From contig NZ_CP125968.1 of NCBI RefSeq assembly GCF_030067815.1, positions 1,852,001-1,916,000 of the forward strand: a stretch of 64,000 nt of DNA, written 5' to 3'. Origin of the DNA: Sporosarcina thermotolerans (lineage in GTDB: Bacteria > Bacillota > Bacilli > Bacillales_A > Planococcaceae). Position numbers and translations under genes: made by a program. Below are positions 45,866-55,010 of the stretch, piece by piece. Each line of letters starts with the position of its first letter. Position 1 is the stretch's first letter. The notes beneath the pieces are model-generated. The model made no database searches. It was not told where the DNA came from and worked only from the letters and a program-made list of their open reading frames with translations.

Positions 45866-46093
45866 AGCGAAACAGCTCCTTTAATTGATTACTTCAACTA
45901 ACATGCAGTGGAAAATCTGCAATGCAAGAAGTTTCACCTTATAGTGTGCAATAAAAAAACTATAACGTAAAGTCTTTCCTATTAAAATAGAATTTTTTTA
46001 TTTGTTCAAGATATCTAAAATAGAATTACCTTTATCTTCAAAATCATGTATAATAATAATTTAGTAATATCTTCTATAGTGGGGGGATTGCGC

Positions 46094-46261
46094 TTGAAAC
46101 AGATGTTAGAGGAACAAGTTGAGTCCAAGCGCACGGAGTTGATCGTGATGGCTAGGCAAAAAGGTTTATCATCGATTGATACCTTAATGATAAGTGAAGA
46201 GCTTGATCGTCTAATCAACCAATACAATTCCCTTGAAAATGAAGAGATCTTTTTAAAATAA
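46094..46261 (+). CDS. Spo0E-family aspartyl-phosphate phosphatase
   Basis: 55 residues from TTG 46094, placed by GGGGGG at 46081-46086. Two antiparallel helices with the family signature SEELDRLINQYNS near residue 36 (conserved S-x-x-L-D-x-L-I-x-x-Y). These small proteins dephosphorylate Spo0A~P and delay sporulation. The nearby KinD-like kinase makes a local phosphorelay group plausible. It lies just ahead of the MoxR gene. Confidence 0.85.
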   Translation: MKQMLEEQVESKRTELIVMARQKGLSSIDTLMISEELDRLINQYNSLENEEIFLK

Positions 46262-46288
46262 ATAGGGAAATGGGAAAGGGTGGTTTAT

Positions 46289-47224
46289 TTGGTAACAATT
46301 AAAGATTTTAGAAAAGAGTTAAACCAGGCTGTAATTGGTAGAGAGAAAGAATTTGATTTGATGTTGATAGCTTTATTGCAAGATGGACATGTATTGCTTG
46401 AAAGTGTGCCTGGGTCAGGAAAAACGATGATGGCTAAAAGTTTTGCGAACGCATTTAAAGGTGATTTTAAACGTGTTCAATTCACGCCAGATGTTTTGCC
46501 ATCAGATGTAACAGGTATTCGTTATTTCAATCCTCAATCACAGGATTTCATACTGAAAGCTGGTCCGGTCTCTTCAAATATTCTATTGGCAGATGAAATA
46601 AACCGTGCAACACCGCGTACGCAGTCTAGTTTGCTTGAGTCGATGGAAGAGAAGCAAGTGACGATAGACGGAGAAACGCTTCCATTACCGAAACCGTTCA
46701 TGGTCATTGCAACGCAAAATCCAATTGAGTCGCAACAAGGGACATTCCCGCTGCCAGCTGCACAATTAGACCGTTTTCTTTTTAAATTGAACATCGATTA
46801 TCCGACATTTGAAGAGGAACATGAGATTTTAAAGCAGTATGGCCAAAAGCCTGGGGATATTAAAACGCAAACGATTATCGACGCAGAAACTGTTTTGAAA
46901 TGGGCGGCTGAAGCTCGAAAAGTAAGTGTCCATGAAGATATCGAAAAGTATATATTGAAAATCGTCCGTGCGACAAGGGAGCATCCATTCTTGGAACTTG
47001 GTTTGAGTTCTCGTGCGGCTCTCGCAATTCTCCAAGCTACGCGTACAAAGGCCTATCTCGAAGGCAGGGATTATGCAACGCCAGACGACGTTAAGGCAAT
47101 TGTTGCACCAGTTGCACTGCATCGGATGGAGCTATCGACGGAAGGGGTATTGACAAAGAGTATTGATGAAGTGCTTCAAGAAATAGTTGTTTCCATTCCA
47201 ACTCCATTAGAGGCTACAGTCTAA
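46289..47224 (+). CDS. MoxR-type AAA+ ATPase
   Basis: 311 residues from TTG 46289 (GGAAAGGG upstream). Walker A ESVPGSGKTMMAKSFAN near residue 38, sensor and Walker B NILLADEINRATPRTQSSLLESMEE near 95, ATQNPIESQQGTFPLPAAQLDRF near 135. MoxR ATPases act as chaperones for the assembly of VWA or DUF58 proteins. The stop abuts the DUF58 gene start (ATG overlaps), so the genes are coupled. Confidence 0.93.
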   Translation: MVTIKDFRKELNQAVIGREKEFDLMLIALLQDGHVLLESVPGSGKTMMAKSFANAFKGDFKRVQFTPDVLPSDVTGIRYFNPQSQDFILKAGPVSSNILLADEINRATPRTQSSLLESMEEKQVTIDGETLPLPKPFMVIATQNPIESQQGTFPLPAAQLDRFLFKLNIDYPTFEEEHEILKQYGQKPGDIKTQTIIDAETVLKWAAEARKVSVHEDIEKYILKIVRATREHPFLELGLSSRAALAILQATRTKAYLEGRDYATPDDVKAIVAPVALHRMELSTEGVLTKSIDEVLQEIVVSIPTPLEATV

Positions 47225-48433
47225 TGAACTGGATACGTTATGAAAATGGATTTAAGACTATACATCAAGGCATGGCCTTTACTTTCATATTTTTTATCTG
47301 GTCCTTCATTTTTTTACAACCGTGGTTGGCTGCAGGCTTTGGTGCGGTTTTTGGTATGCTTGCATTCCAGAACGTTTATTTTGCCAAGGTAGGCAAGGAT
47401 TTGAAAGTCAACTTCAAGGCAAAACAGAAACGTATTTTGATAGATGGTGAAGAAGAGTTGATCATGGAGTTTGAAAATGGCATCGTTCCGATTTGGAATG
47501 GCACGCTTACCCTGTCAATTGAAGATCCCGTTGCGCCGAATACTGATAATCGAAAACATTATAGCGGCATTTACGACTTATCGGTTCCGTTTGCGGTTGG
47601 GTCAAATAAGAAGGTTGAAATCCGGATTCCTCTTGAAGGTAAAAAGAGGGGAATGTCGAGGGTCACAAGACTATTGCTGGAAGTACCGCACCTATTTGGT
47701 GACGGCTCTGTCAATATGGAACTAGAAGATCCAATTTCCTATCAAAGCTTAGTTTACCCGCGAGTAACGACACTTAGAAGGGAACTGGAATCATCACCAT
47801 TCAAGCCTGGGGAAGTTGAGCAAAAGACTTCACTGTTTAGAGATACATTGCAGATGATCGGCACCCGTGATTACGTGCCGACAGATCGTTTCGATCAAAT
47901 CCACTGGACGGCAAGCGCTAAAATGCAAAAACTCCAAACGAAGGAATTCCTTCCGGTCAGCTCACAAAGTGTCGCGCTCATTTTGAATGCAATCGAGAAG
48001 GACAGAGGGTATATGGATTTCGAAAAAAAAAATCGAAAGGCTCGTTTCATATGCCGATTATTGCATGAAACATAATATTCCTTATTCGGTTTCAATCAAT
48101 TTGCGTAGCTTTGGATCAACACCTTATTTACAATTGCCAAGCGGTACCGGGAAAATCCAGTTTCAAAAAACGATGGTCATGCTTGCGAAAATATCTGATA
48201 AGAATGCAAAAATGTTTTATGAAGAGATGCTGTTAAATATGGAAAGTACTGGACAACTTCCGCAAACGATCGTTTTGATTACGCATGAAAATGAAAAGGT
48301 CAGGGCGGTTGCACAAAAGTGGTCGAAACAATACACGGTCATTATGGATACCGCAAGTGAAGGGAGTGGAGAAGAATGGAACAATCCAGTTTTGAAAAAG
48401 ACCGGAACAGATTCATCCATTCCGAGCGCTTAG
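47224..48433 (+). CDS. DUF58 domain protein, frameshifted
   Basis: 402 residues once one A is removed from the A10 run at 48023-48032 (GYMDFEKKIERLVSYADYCMKH). N-terminal membrane segments (residues 15-55) are followed by a beta-rich region and the DUF58 core RDYVPTDRFDQIHWTASAKMQKLQTKEF near residue 222. It is the partner of the MoxR ATPase in many Firmicutes, thought to act at the cell surface. Its end overlaps the next gene by 58 bases. This is the only clear insertion-type error in the window apart from the UvrA-like gene. Confidence 0.85.
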
Positions 48434-49610
48434 TCGTTGAACTATTTCTTTTAGTGTATCTATTCGCCTTCCTACTTGCGAATCCAACTTCCATCATGCC
48501 ATACATTTGGCTGCTTATCGCAATTGTTGGCGGATCATCTCTTATGTCCTGTTTACTAAACGTAGTTATTCTTTCGGTCTTAGCCTTGCACTCGCGGTAT
48601 GCCTGATGGTGCTGTTATGGCTGATTGGGACTCCATTGATGATTCTTTTGGTGTTTTTCGTATTTGTGCTTTGGAGGATTCATGCAAACTTCAATGGCTC
48701 GCGAATTAATGGTTGGCCATTTTTTGCTGCAAATTCAGCCGCTTTGGTCTTTTTCTCTTTTGTTTCGAGGGTGTTTTATGTATTCGAAAATCCACAGTTG
48801 ATCATGCGGCAAATGCTGATCATCTATCTGTGCACATCGTTGCTGTTCTATTTTATACGGATGCTTTCGATTACGGTGAACAGCAGGCAGTTAGGCAACT
48901 TCAAAGTGAGAGAAGCTGGAAGGATTTTCGGCGTTATTATGGGGATTGGGACTTCAGCGTTTTTAGTTATTTTATTTGCCCTGAAGCCTGTACGAACAAT
49001 GTTCATCGAGATTTTCAGTTTTCTTTTCGGTGGCGTGTTTGGGATTTTTGGGAGAGCGTTGGATCCTATACTGGAACCTCAAGTAATCATAGAGGAAAAT
49101 GTGGAGGAAGAAGTTGAAGGTAGTTGGGACGACTGGACACCATTAGATGATCCATATAAAGTCTTTGGCAACACTTCCTCAATCTTTGAATACACGACAT
49201 TGGCTGTTGCTTTGGTTATTTTAATCGCCGTCGTAATCATCATCATCATGAAAAAGAAAAACAATCGCTATGTTGAAAAACAGGAAGCCTACACATTTTC
49301 GTTCAAAGGGAAGAAAGAGAAAGAAACGAAACATCAAAGCTTGTTGTATGATTATTCTTCCGCAAGGGATGAGGTACGGAAATCTTTTGAACGATTTGAG
49401 AAAGAGGCTCAGGACTTTAAATTAAATAGGCTGCACGGTGAGACTGTGAAAGAGTGGTTTTCACGCATGGGCTGGGGGCAGAATGAACAGATTTTAACTG
49501 TTTACAATGAGGTCAGATATGGCTCGCATGTCCCTACAGAGAGTGAGCAAACTAATTTTATGCAAGCACTTGATCAAATTAAAAAAAGTTTTTTCGTAAA
49601 AGAGGTTTAG
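48376..49610 (+). CDS. Multi-pass membrane protein with C-terminal DUF4129-like domain, frameshifted
   Basis: 411 residues after adding one G before the GATC at 48533-48536 (LLIAIVGGIISYVLFTKRS). Ten or so hydrophobic segments (to residue 210), a tryptophan-acid patch SWDDWTPLDD, a further TM near 250, and a cytosolic tail KEWFSRMGWGQNEQILTVYNEVRYG that resembles the DUF4129 domain of TgpA-associated proteins. It completes the MoxR-DUF58-membrane protein cluster. No transglutaminase domain is visible within the gene itself. Substrate unknown. Confidence 0.7.
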
Positions 49611-49670
49611 AATGTTTTAAAACGGGGGACATTATAATTGAACACAGCAACATTCTCATTTCCCCCTTTT

Positions 49671-49709
49671 GAGGACGGACCCTTTACAGGATCTGTCCTC
49701 CTTTTTTTA
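49671..49709 (+). terminator. Terminator of the MoxR-DUF58 operon
   Basis: GAGGACGGACCC / GGATCTGTCCTC stem followed by CTTTTTTT. Confidence 0.85.
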
Positions 49710-49757
49710 TGATTTTTGATTATAATGGATATAGACTAAAAATTGGAGGAGTTATGA

Positions 49758-50630
49758 ATGGGGAAAGAGAAAATTGCTTTTATTGGAACCGGAGTTATGG
49801 GAAGTAGTATTGTTAAACACCTAAGAAATGCTGAATATGATGTGACAATTTTTACACGTACTAAGGAAAGGGCAGAGTCGGTAATTGCCTTGGGAGCAAA
49901 GTGGGCTGAAACAGTTGGACAAGCAGTGAAAGATGCTGACCTTATCTTTACAATGGTTGGCTATCCGGCAGACGTTGAAGAAGTATATTACTCCAAAAAT
50001 GGAATTTTTGCGAATGCGCAAAATGGAGCAGTTTTAGTTGATATGACGACATCAAGTCCGGAATTAGCAAAAAGAATTGCGGCGGATGGTGAAAATAAGG
50101 GACTTCATTCTATAGATGCACCAGTCTCCGGAGGGGATGTCGGTGCCCAAAATGGTACTTTATCGATTATGTGTGGAGGAGATGAGCAGACATTTAAACG
50201 ATTGCTCCCAATTTTAGAGGTTTTCGGGAAGCAAATTGTTTACCAAGGGGGTGCAGGTGCAGGTCAGCATACAAAAATGTGCAATCAAATTGCCATCGCG
50301 ACAAATATGATTGGGGTCTGTGAAGCGCTTGCCTATGGAAAGGCCGCTGGATTGGATGCTGACACGATATTGCAATCCATTTCATCTGGCGCCGCGGGAT
50401 CATGGTCCCTTTCAAATTTAGCTCCACGAATTATAAACGGTGATTTTGAACCAGGATTCTTTGTTAAACATTTCCTGAAGGACATGAATATTGCATTATC
50501 TGAAGCTGAACTTATGGGGATATCGCTCCCAGGTCTTGAAATGGCAAGGAATATGTATGATGAACTTATTGGAGAAGGATATGGTGAGAAAGGGACACAG
50601 GTTTTATACAAACGATATATCGGCAAGTGA
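49758..50630 (+). CDS. NAD(P)-dependent 3-hydroxyisobutyrate dehydrogenase family protein (YkwC-like)
   Basis: 290 residues. Rossmann motif IAFIGTGVMGSSIVKHL near residue 6, the substrate-site DAPVSGGDVGAQNGTLSIMCGG near 120, catalytic Lys in QHTKMCNQIA near 173, and FVKHFLKDMNIAL near 235. It oxidises a beta-hydroxy acid or reduces a related aldehyde using NAD(P). Bacillus YkwC is the nearest look-alike. ATG 49758 follows TGGAGG. Terminator at 50629-50659. Confidence 0.92.
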   Translation: MGKEKIAFIGTGVMGSSIVKHLRNAEYDVTIFTRTKERAESVIALGAKWAETVGQAVKDADLIFTMVGYPADVEEVYYSKNGIFANAQNGAVLVDMTTSSPELAKRIAADGENKGLHSIDAPVSGGDVGAQNGTLSIMCGGDEQTFKRLLPILEVFGKQIVYQGGAGAGQHTKMCNQIAIATNMIGVCEALAYGKAAGLDADTILQSISSGAAGSWSLSNLAPRIINGDFEPGFFVKHFLKDMNIALSEAELMGISLPGLEMARNMYDELIGEGYGEKGTQVLYKRYIGK

Positions 50631-50660
50631 AAAAGGAGGGGAAACCCTCCTTTTTATTTT
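50629..50660 (+). terminator. Terminator after the YkwC-like gene
   Basis: AAAAAGGAGGG / CCCTCCTTTTT perfect hairpin with a GAAA-type loop. Confidence 0.9.
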
Positions 50661-50717
50661 CCATCCAAGTATGATGAACGAAATGATTGGGTGTTGCTCA
50701 CTCTCGGTTTTAATCGT

Positions 50718-51136
50718 TTAGCTGGTCGTTTTGGTGAAACCAATCTTTTTCTTTCCGACCGTTATCGGTGGATTTTGTTCATCGATAAAATCTGACAATA
50801 TTTCTTTCGCGGTTTTCAAATTCATCCGTTCTTGGGGGTTCCGAAATGTTTCGTCTTGGTTGCCTAAATGGGGAAGAGATTTGAAGTCTTCTTTTTCAGG
50901 TAAGGTATGAAGAGGAAGTCACCGCATTTAACTAATACGGTAGAGCTTTGTTTGCTTAATTGGGGATTTTCGATAAAGTGTAAGCCGATTTTTTGTGCAT
51001 ATCCCAAACGAAGCAATTTTCGTATCGAACTGTTTTTCAATTCGTATAGTACTCGATTATTTGGTGCAGTTTTTGCGTGCCGATTCACAGTGTAAATTGC
51101 AATGGCGATTTGACGTATGTTGCTCTCAGTTTCCAT
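50718..51136 (-). CDS. ykyB: YkyB family protein, frameshifted
   Basis: 139 residues after adding one G to the plus-strand GG at 50908-50909 (GDFLFHTLPEKEDFKSLP). The N-terminal half AIAIYTVNRHAKTAPNNR...GYAQKIGLHFIENPQLSKQSSTVLV and the rebuilt LPHLGNQDETFRNPQERMNLK match Bacillus YkyB. Without the repair the gene stops 50 codons early. Function unknown. Together with fadH, cbpB and ccpC downstream it reproduces the Bacillus yku region. 51137-51240 is promoter sequence. Confidence 0.85.
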
Positions 51137-51255
51137 AGACTCCTCCTATTTATTTTAAAATCTTTCCTCTCTTTATATTTTATCACAAATATTCTCGAAA
51201 CATTTACAAAATGATTAGGCGAAAGGTACTGAAATTTTAGGAAACTACTATTTTT

Positions 51256-51294
51256 TTGTCGAATTAAAAGGTATACTTGTAAAATAACGTCGAA
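51256..51294 (+). promoter_or_regulatory. Spo0A-box-like sites upstream of the GGDEF-EAL gene
   Basis: TTTTTGTCGAATT (TTGTCGAA at 51256-51263) and ACGTCGAAAAA (51287-51294) are 31 bp apart, 60-100 bases upstream of the start codon. The first is an exact Spo0A-box core, the second a near match. Confidence 0.45.
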
Positions 51295-51354
51295 AAAAAG
51301 TACTGCATGAGAGCATAAAACTATTTTACATTCAAGACATGCATGGAGGCGGCC

Positions 51355-53411
51355 ATGAAGAATAAAACAGTGGAAATTGAAGCTCAACTTGAACCAGCAA
51401 CGGATACATACTTTTACAATCATCCATTCGACATGACCGTCCTAATCGGGTCGGGCATAGAAAATGAATGGAAGGTGATCCTCGCTAATAATAAAGCAAG
51501 CCACTTTTTCAAGGAGGAAGAAGGGGTCCTTGCATCGGCTTTTTTTGGATCTATTTGGAAAACGATTAAAAAGCATCTAAAAGCGTTAAAGGTTCGACCG
51601 TATACACAAGCGTTTTTAACCATCAAAACAGATGATAAGGATAAGCTTTTTGAGTTGAGATTATTTCGACAAGAAACCAAAGAATTCGAGCAAACTATAT
51701 TTATCGAATTAAGTGCCCAAGATGAATTAATGTCAGAACAAAAAGTTAGGTGGCTATACGAGCAAAAGTATATGTCAGTCATTGATCATAATTTAGATCC
51801 GATTATTACAGTTAATCGGAAAAACCGGATTACATATGCAAATAGCGCGGTTCATAAATCTTTTGGGTATCGTTCAAAAGAATTGACGGGCAGATCCATT
51901 GTGGATTTAATTGGAGACGAAAGGGTCGACGATTTTAGGAGTTTCCTATCGCGTGCGTTCTCTGGTGAGTCAATCGAAATGGAAGGAATAACTTTTTTTC
52001 ATAAAAAAGGACAGTATCTGTCAGCTTATTTGAAAACCATCCCCGTTTCAATACAAGGGGAAATACAGGAAATCCATTTTATATTAAGGGATACTTCTAC
52101 ACATTTTAAAAATAACGAAAAGCTATTATTCCTATCTTATCATGACCAATTAACGGGATTGTGGAACAGAAGGGCCTTGAAAGAACATTTTGAGGGTGAT
52201 GCTGAATACGCATACCGCAGTGAAGAAAAAATATCGTTCATTCATTTGGATTTGGATCGTTTCAAGACCATCAACGATTCGATTGGAAGAACAGGTGCCG
52301 ATGAAATCCTAAAAATGATTGCTGAACGGATCAAAGTTGTATGTCCGAAGGCAGGCAAGCTCTATCGGAATGGCGGGGACGAATTTATCATCCTTTTGCG
52401 CGATCATTCCATCGAAAAAACGGAAGACCTATCTAAACGAATATTAAGCGATTTTACAAAGCCGTTCTATTTCGACCATCAAGAATATTTCATTTCCTCT
52501 TCTATCGGTATTTCAGTTTACCCCGACGATGGGTGATACTTGAAGATCTTCTAAAAAAAGCGGAGCAGGCTGTATTTTTCGTCAAAGAACGTGGGAGAGC
52601 ACATTACAGGTTTTATAAAGAAGAGATGAACACATCCTTTACGGATGCTGCAATAATGGAATCCCATCTCCGTAGAGCGATAGAGTTCAATGAACTTGAA
52701 ATTCATTATCAACCGCAAGTGAATTTAAAAACTGGACAAATTGACAGCTTCGAGGCATTGCTAAGGTGGAATAATCGTAAATTCGGTTTCGTCTCACCAT
52801 CGCTATTCATACCGATGGCGGAAGAATCAGGACTCATTCATACAATAGGGGATTGGGTACTGGAAACTGTTTGTAAACAACTGAAGGAATGGCAGGACAA
52901 GCAATTCCGGAAAGTGCGGATTGCAGTAAATATCTCACCAAAACAATTCAGCACAGGTGAATTTGCGAATAAAGCAAAAGATATGATTGATAAGTATGGT
53001 ATACATGCGTCCTCATTCGAAGTTGAAATAACTGAAACTGTACTTATGAATATAAAAGATACACTTTTCACTTTGCAAAAGCTGAAGGAGATTGGCGTAA
53101 CGATTTCAATAGATGATTTCGGTACTGGATATTCATCACTTAGTTACTTGAAATTGTATCCGATTGATATCATTAAGATCGACCGATCGTTTATTAAGGA
53201 TATTGAAGTGGATGAAAAAAATGCTGCGATTGCCAAGACGATTATTAATCTTGCGCATAATCTTGGGATGCAAGTGATTGCTGAAGGAGTAGAGAAGGAT
53301 TTACAGGTTAAAATCCTAACAGAGGCCGACTGCCATAAAGCGCAGGGGTTTTTATTCAGCAAGGCTATACCTGCTTCACAAATTGTTGAAAAGTATTTTT
53401 CATGGATGTGA
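51355..53411 (+). CDS. PAS-GGDEF-EAL c-di-GMP turnover protein, frameshifted
   Basis: 685 residues after adding one G to the G3 run at 52531-52533 (SVYPDDGVILEDLL). Order: a PAS-like N-terminal region (residues 10-130), a PAS domain (about 135-255: DPIITVNRKNRITYANSAVHKSFG), GGDEF with intact YRNGGDEFI near 340, and EAL with FEALLRWNN, ITETVLMN, IDDFGTGYSSLSYLKLYPID and KIDRSFI intact. Both cyclase and phosphodiesterase motifs are conserved. There are no membrane segments. ATG 51355 is placed by GGAGGC; an ATG at 51343 is less likely. Confidence 0.9.
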
Positions 53412-53429
53412 AAGAAAATGCCTTAAACA

Positions 53430-53628
53430 GTTGCTCTCCGTTCCAGGCGGACGCTTTCCGCGGGCGAGGCTGAGCCTCCTCAGTCGCGAAAAGCGCGCTC
53501 CTTGCGGGTCTCAGTTGTCTCGCTTTTCCCGCAGGAAAATCCGTAACGAACGAAGAACGGCTTTTGCGAACAAAAGCGAAGCGTTGAGAGCATATCTTTG
53601 AACTTCGCCGCCTTCCACTTCAAGCAAC
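53430..53628. repeat. MITE-like GC-rich palindromic repeat, copy 2
   Basis: Bounded by GTTGCT ... AGCAAC, about 199 bp. Contains CAGGCGGACGCTTTCCGCG at one end, GTAACGAACGAAGAACGGC with CTTTTGCGAACAAAAG in the middle and CGCCGCCTTCCAC near the right end. Same family as 23642-23879 and, inverted, 54738-54927. No coding gene is supported inside. Confidence 0.8.
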
Positions 53629-53683
53629 GGAGAGTTTTATAAATGGGGAAGGTTCAACAATCTAGTAAAGGAAGAGGAGAACA

Positions 53684-54658
53684 ATAAAAACCACAAATAA
53701 AGTTTTAATTACAATTTGTTTTCTTTTTATTTTATCTTTAACTGCCTGTAAGCAAATTGAGCAATCAAATGAGGATATAAAAAGTGAGCAAGAAGGCATA
53801 TCTTATTCATTTAAAAACCCAAATACAGGGCAGGAATTTAATATAATCTATGCCTACTTGTTATATGGGTATTTTTTTGATGCAGTCAAAGATAATCCAG
53901 ATCAAACACTCTATAGATTATATCAACAGGAAATAATACAACCTGTATATGAAGCATGCTTCAAAGATGCTGAACATTTTAACATGGATTCTGCCACTGT
54001 ATTGGAATGGACACCAAAAGAAAGTGATTTTGACAGTATTAAAAATCAAATTGAAAAAATGAATAAAGATTATTTAAATGAGATATTTGAGGAATCACTT
54101 GTTAAGTCCTCAGACATACTCCCATCAGATAAAACAACTACAGTATGTGTGTTTCCTGAAAATGAAAGGTATCCTTCTCAAATGGTGACAAGCGGGTCAG
54201 GGAAAGTTACAGTCTTTTACAGTAGGCTTGATAATACTTATAAACCAGGTATGGCCCATGAATACCATCATAGTGTTTGGATTGGAAAACATCATACGGA
54301 AAATTATAATTTGACAGGATTAGATTATTTAATACTGGAAGGGCAAGCAGTAATGTTTGAAACCTTGGTGTATCCCAATTTAAACAGTACCCATTATTAT
54401 GTTGACGAAGGCTTTAACAAAGAAAATTGGAGCAAGATTGAGCCATATCTTAATAGTATCCCTACCAATGAAATCATTGCTGAAATGATGTTTGGTGGCA
54501 CTAATAATCTCCCACATAATTATGGCTATAGCGAAGGATACAAAATGGTTCGATCTTATTTAAATATGCATCCTGATATGACAGTAGGAGAATGGACTTC
54601 AAAAAGTTCGGAGGAAATTTTTGAAGAAGGAAACTACATGGCTAACTATCTCAACTAA
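53684..54658 (+). CDS. Zincin-like exported lipoprotein (DUF2268), possible ATA start
   Basis: Coding continues well upstream of the first canonical start (TTG 53858). It reads KTTNKVLITICFLFILS then LTAC, a lipoprotein signal peptide with lipobox LTAC, directly after GAGGAG and an ATA codon at 53684. An in-frame stop lies at 53663-53665, so no ATG, GTG or TTG can start the full protein. The mature domain has HEYHH (HExxH zinc site) near residue 195 and EGQAVMFETLVYP, matching DUF2268/YjaZ-type putative peptidases. It is flanked by two mobile-type repeats. Read error at the start codon is the simplest alternative to a true AUA start. Confidence 0.7.
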   Translation: MKTTNKVLITICFLFILSLTACKQIEQSNEDIKSEQEGISYSFKNPNTGQEFNIIYAYLLYGYFFDAVKDNPDQTLYRLYQQEIIQPVYEACFKDAEHFNMDSATVLEWTPKESDFDSIKNQIEKMNKDYLNEIFEESLVKSSDILPSDKTTTVCVFPENERYPSQMVTSGSGKVTVFYSRLDNTYKPGMAHEYHHSVWIGKHHTENYNLTGLDYLILEGQAVMFETLVYPNLNSTHYYVDEGFNKENWSKIEPYLNSIPTNEIIAEMMFGGTNNLPHNYGYSEGYKMVRSYLNMHPDMTVGEWTSKSSEEIFEEGNYMANYLN

Positions 54659-54737
54659 AGTGAACATGTATTTCTTTAACCCCAAATAGCCTCAATTAAT
54701 TATGTAATTAATAAATTGATTAATAAGCATTCTCTTA

Positions 54738-54927
54738 GTTGATTGGAGCGGAGGGCGGCGACTCCGGGAGGATTAGCGAGAGCCGTAACGAAGAACGGCT
54801 TTTGCGAGTGAAGCGTAGCGAAAGGAGCACATCTTTGCTCTGACAGGTGAAACACCCTGTGAGCGTAGCGAGCGGTGTGGTTCACCGCCCGCCCTGCGGA
54901 AAGCGTCCGCCTGAAACGGAAATCAAC
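54738..54927. repeat. MITE-like GC-rich palindromic repeat, copy 3
   Basis: 190 bp bounded by GTTGATT ... AATCAAC, in the reverse orientation to copy 2. Shares GCCGTAACGAAGAACGGC, AGCACATCTTTG and CGGAAAGCGTCCGCCTGA. An internal TCACCGC-type palindrome (GGTGAAACACC ... GGTTCACC) adds structure. With copy 2 it brackets the lipoprotein gene. Confidence 0.8.
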
Positions 54928-54966
54928 GGTTGACAGATTACTCTCGGAAACTATGGAAAGTTATGC

Positions 54967-54992
54967 TATAATTTTGAATGAATACTCATTCA
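54967..54992 (+). promoter_or_regulatory. fadH promoter with FadR-like operator
   Basis: Extended -10 element TATGCTATAAT ends at 54972. Directly downstream is TGAATGA-ATAC-TCATTCA (54975-54992), a perfect 7-bp inverted repeat that matches the Bacillus FadR (YsiA) operator pattern TGAATGA...TCATTCA. This fits fatty-acid-responsive control of the downstream dienoyl-CoA reductase. Confidence 0.75.
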
Positions 54993-55010
54993 CTTTTAAG
55001 GGGGATTGTT

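Noticed and set aside
49638-49712. Short TTG frame with GGGGGA upstream, encoding 24 residues
   Set aside because: It reads through the terminator hairpin of the upstream operon; coding use is unlikely.
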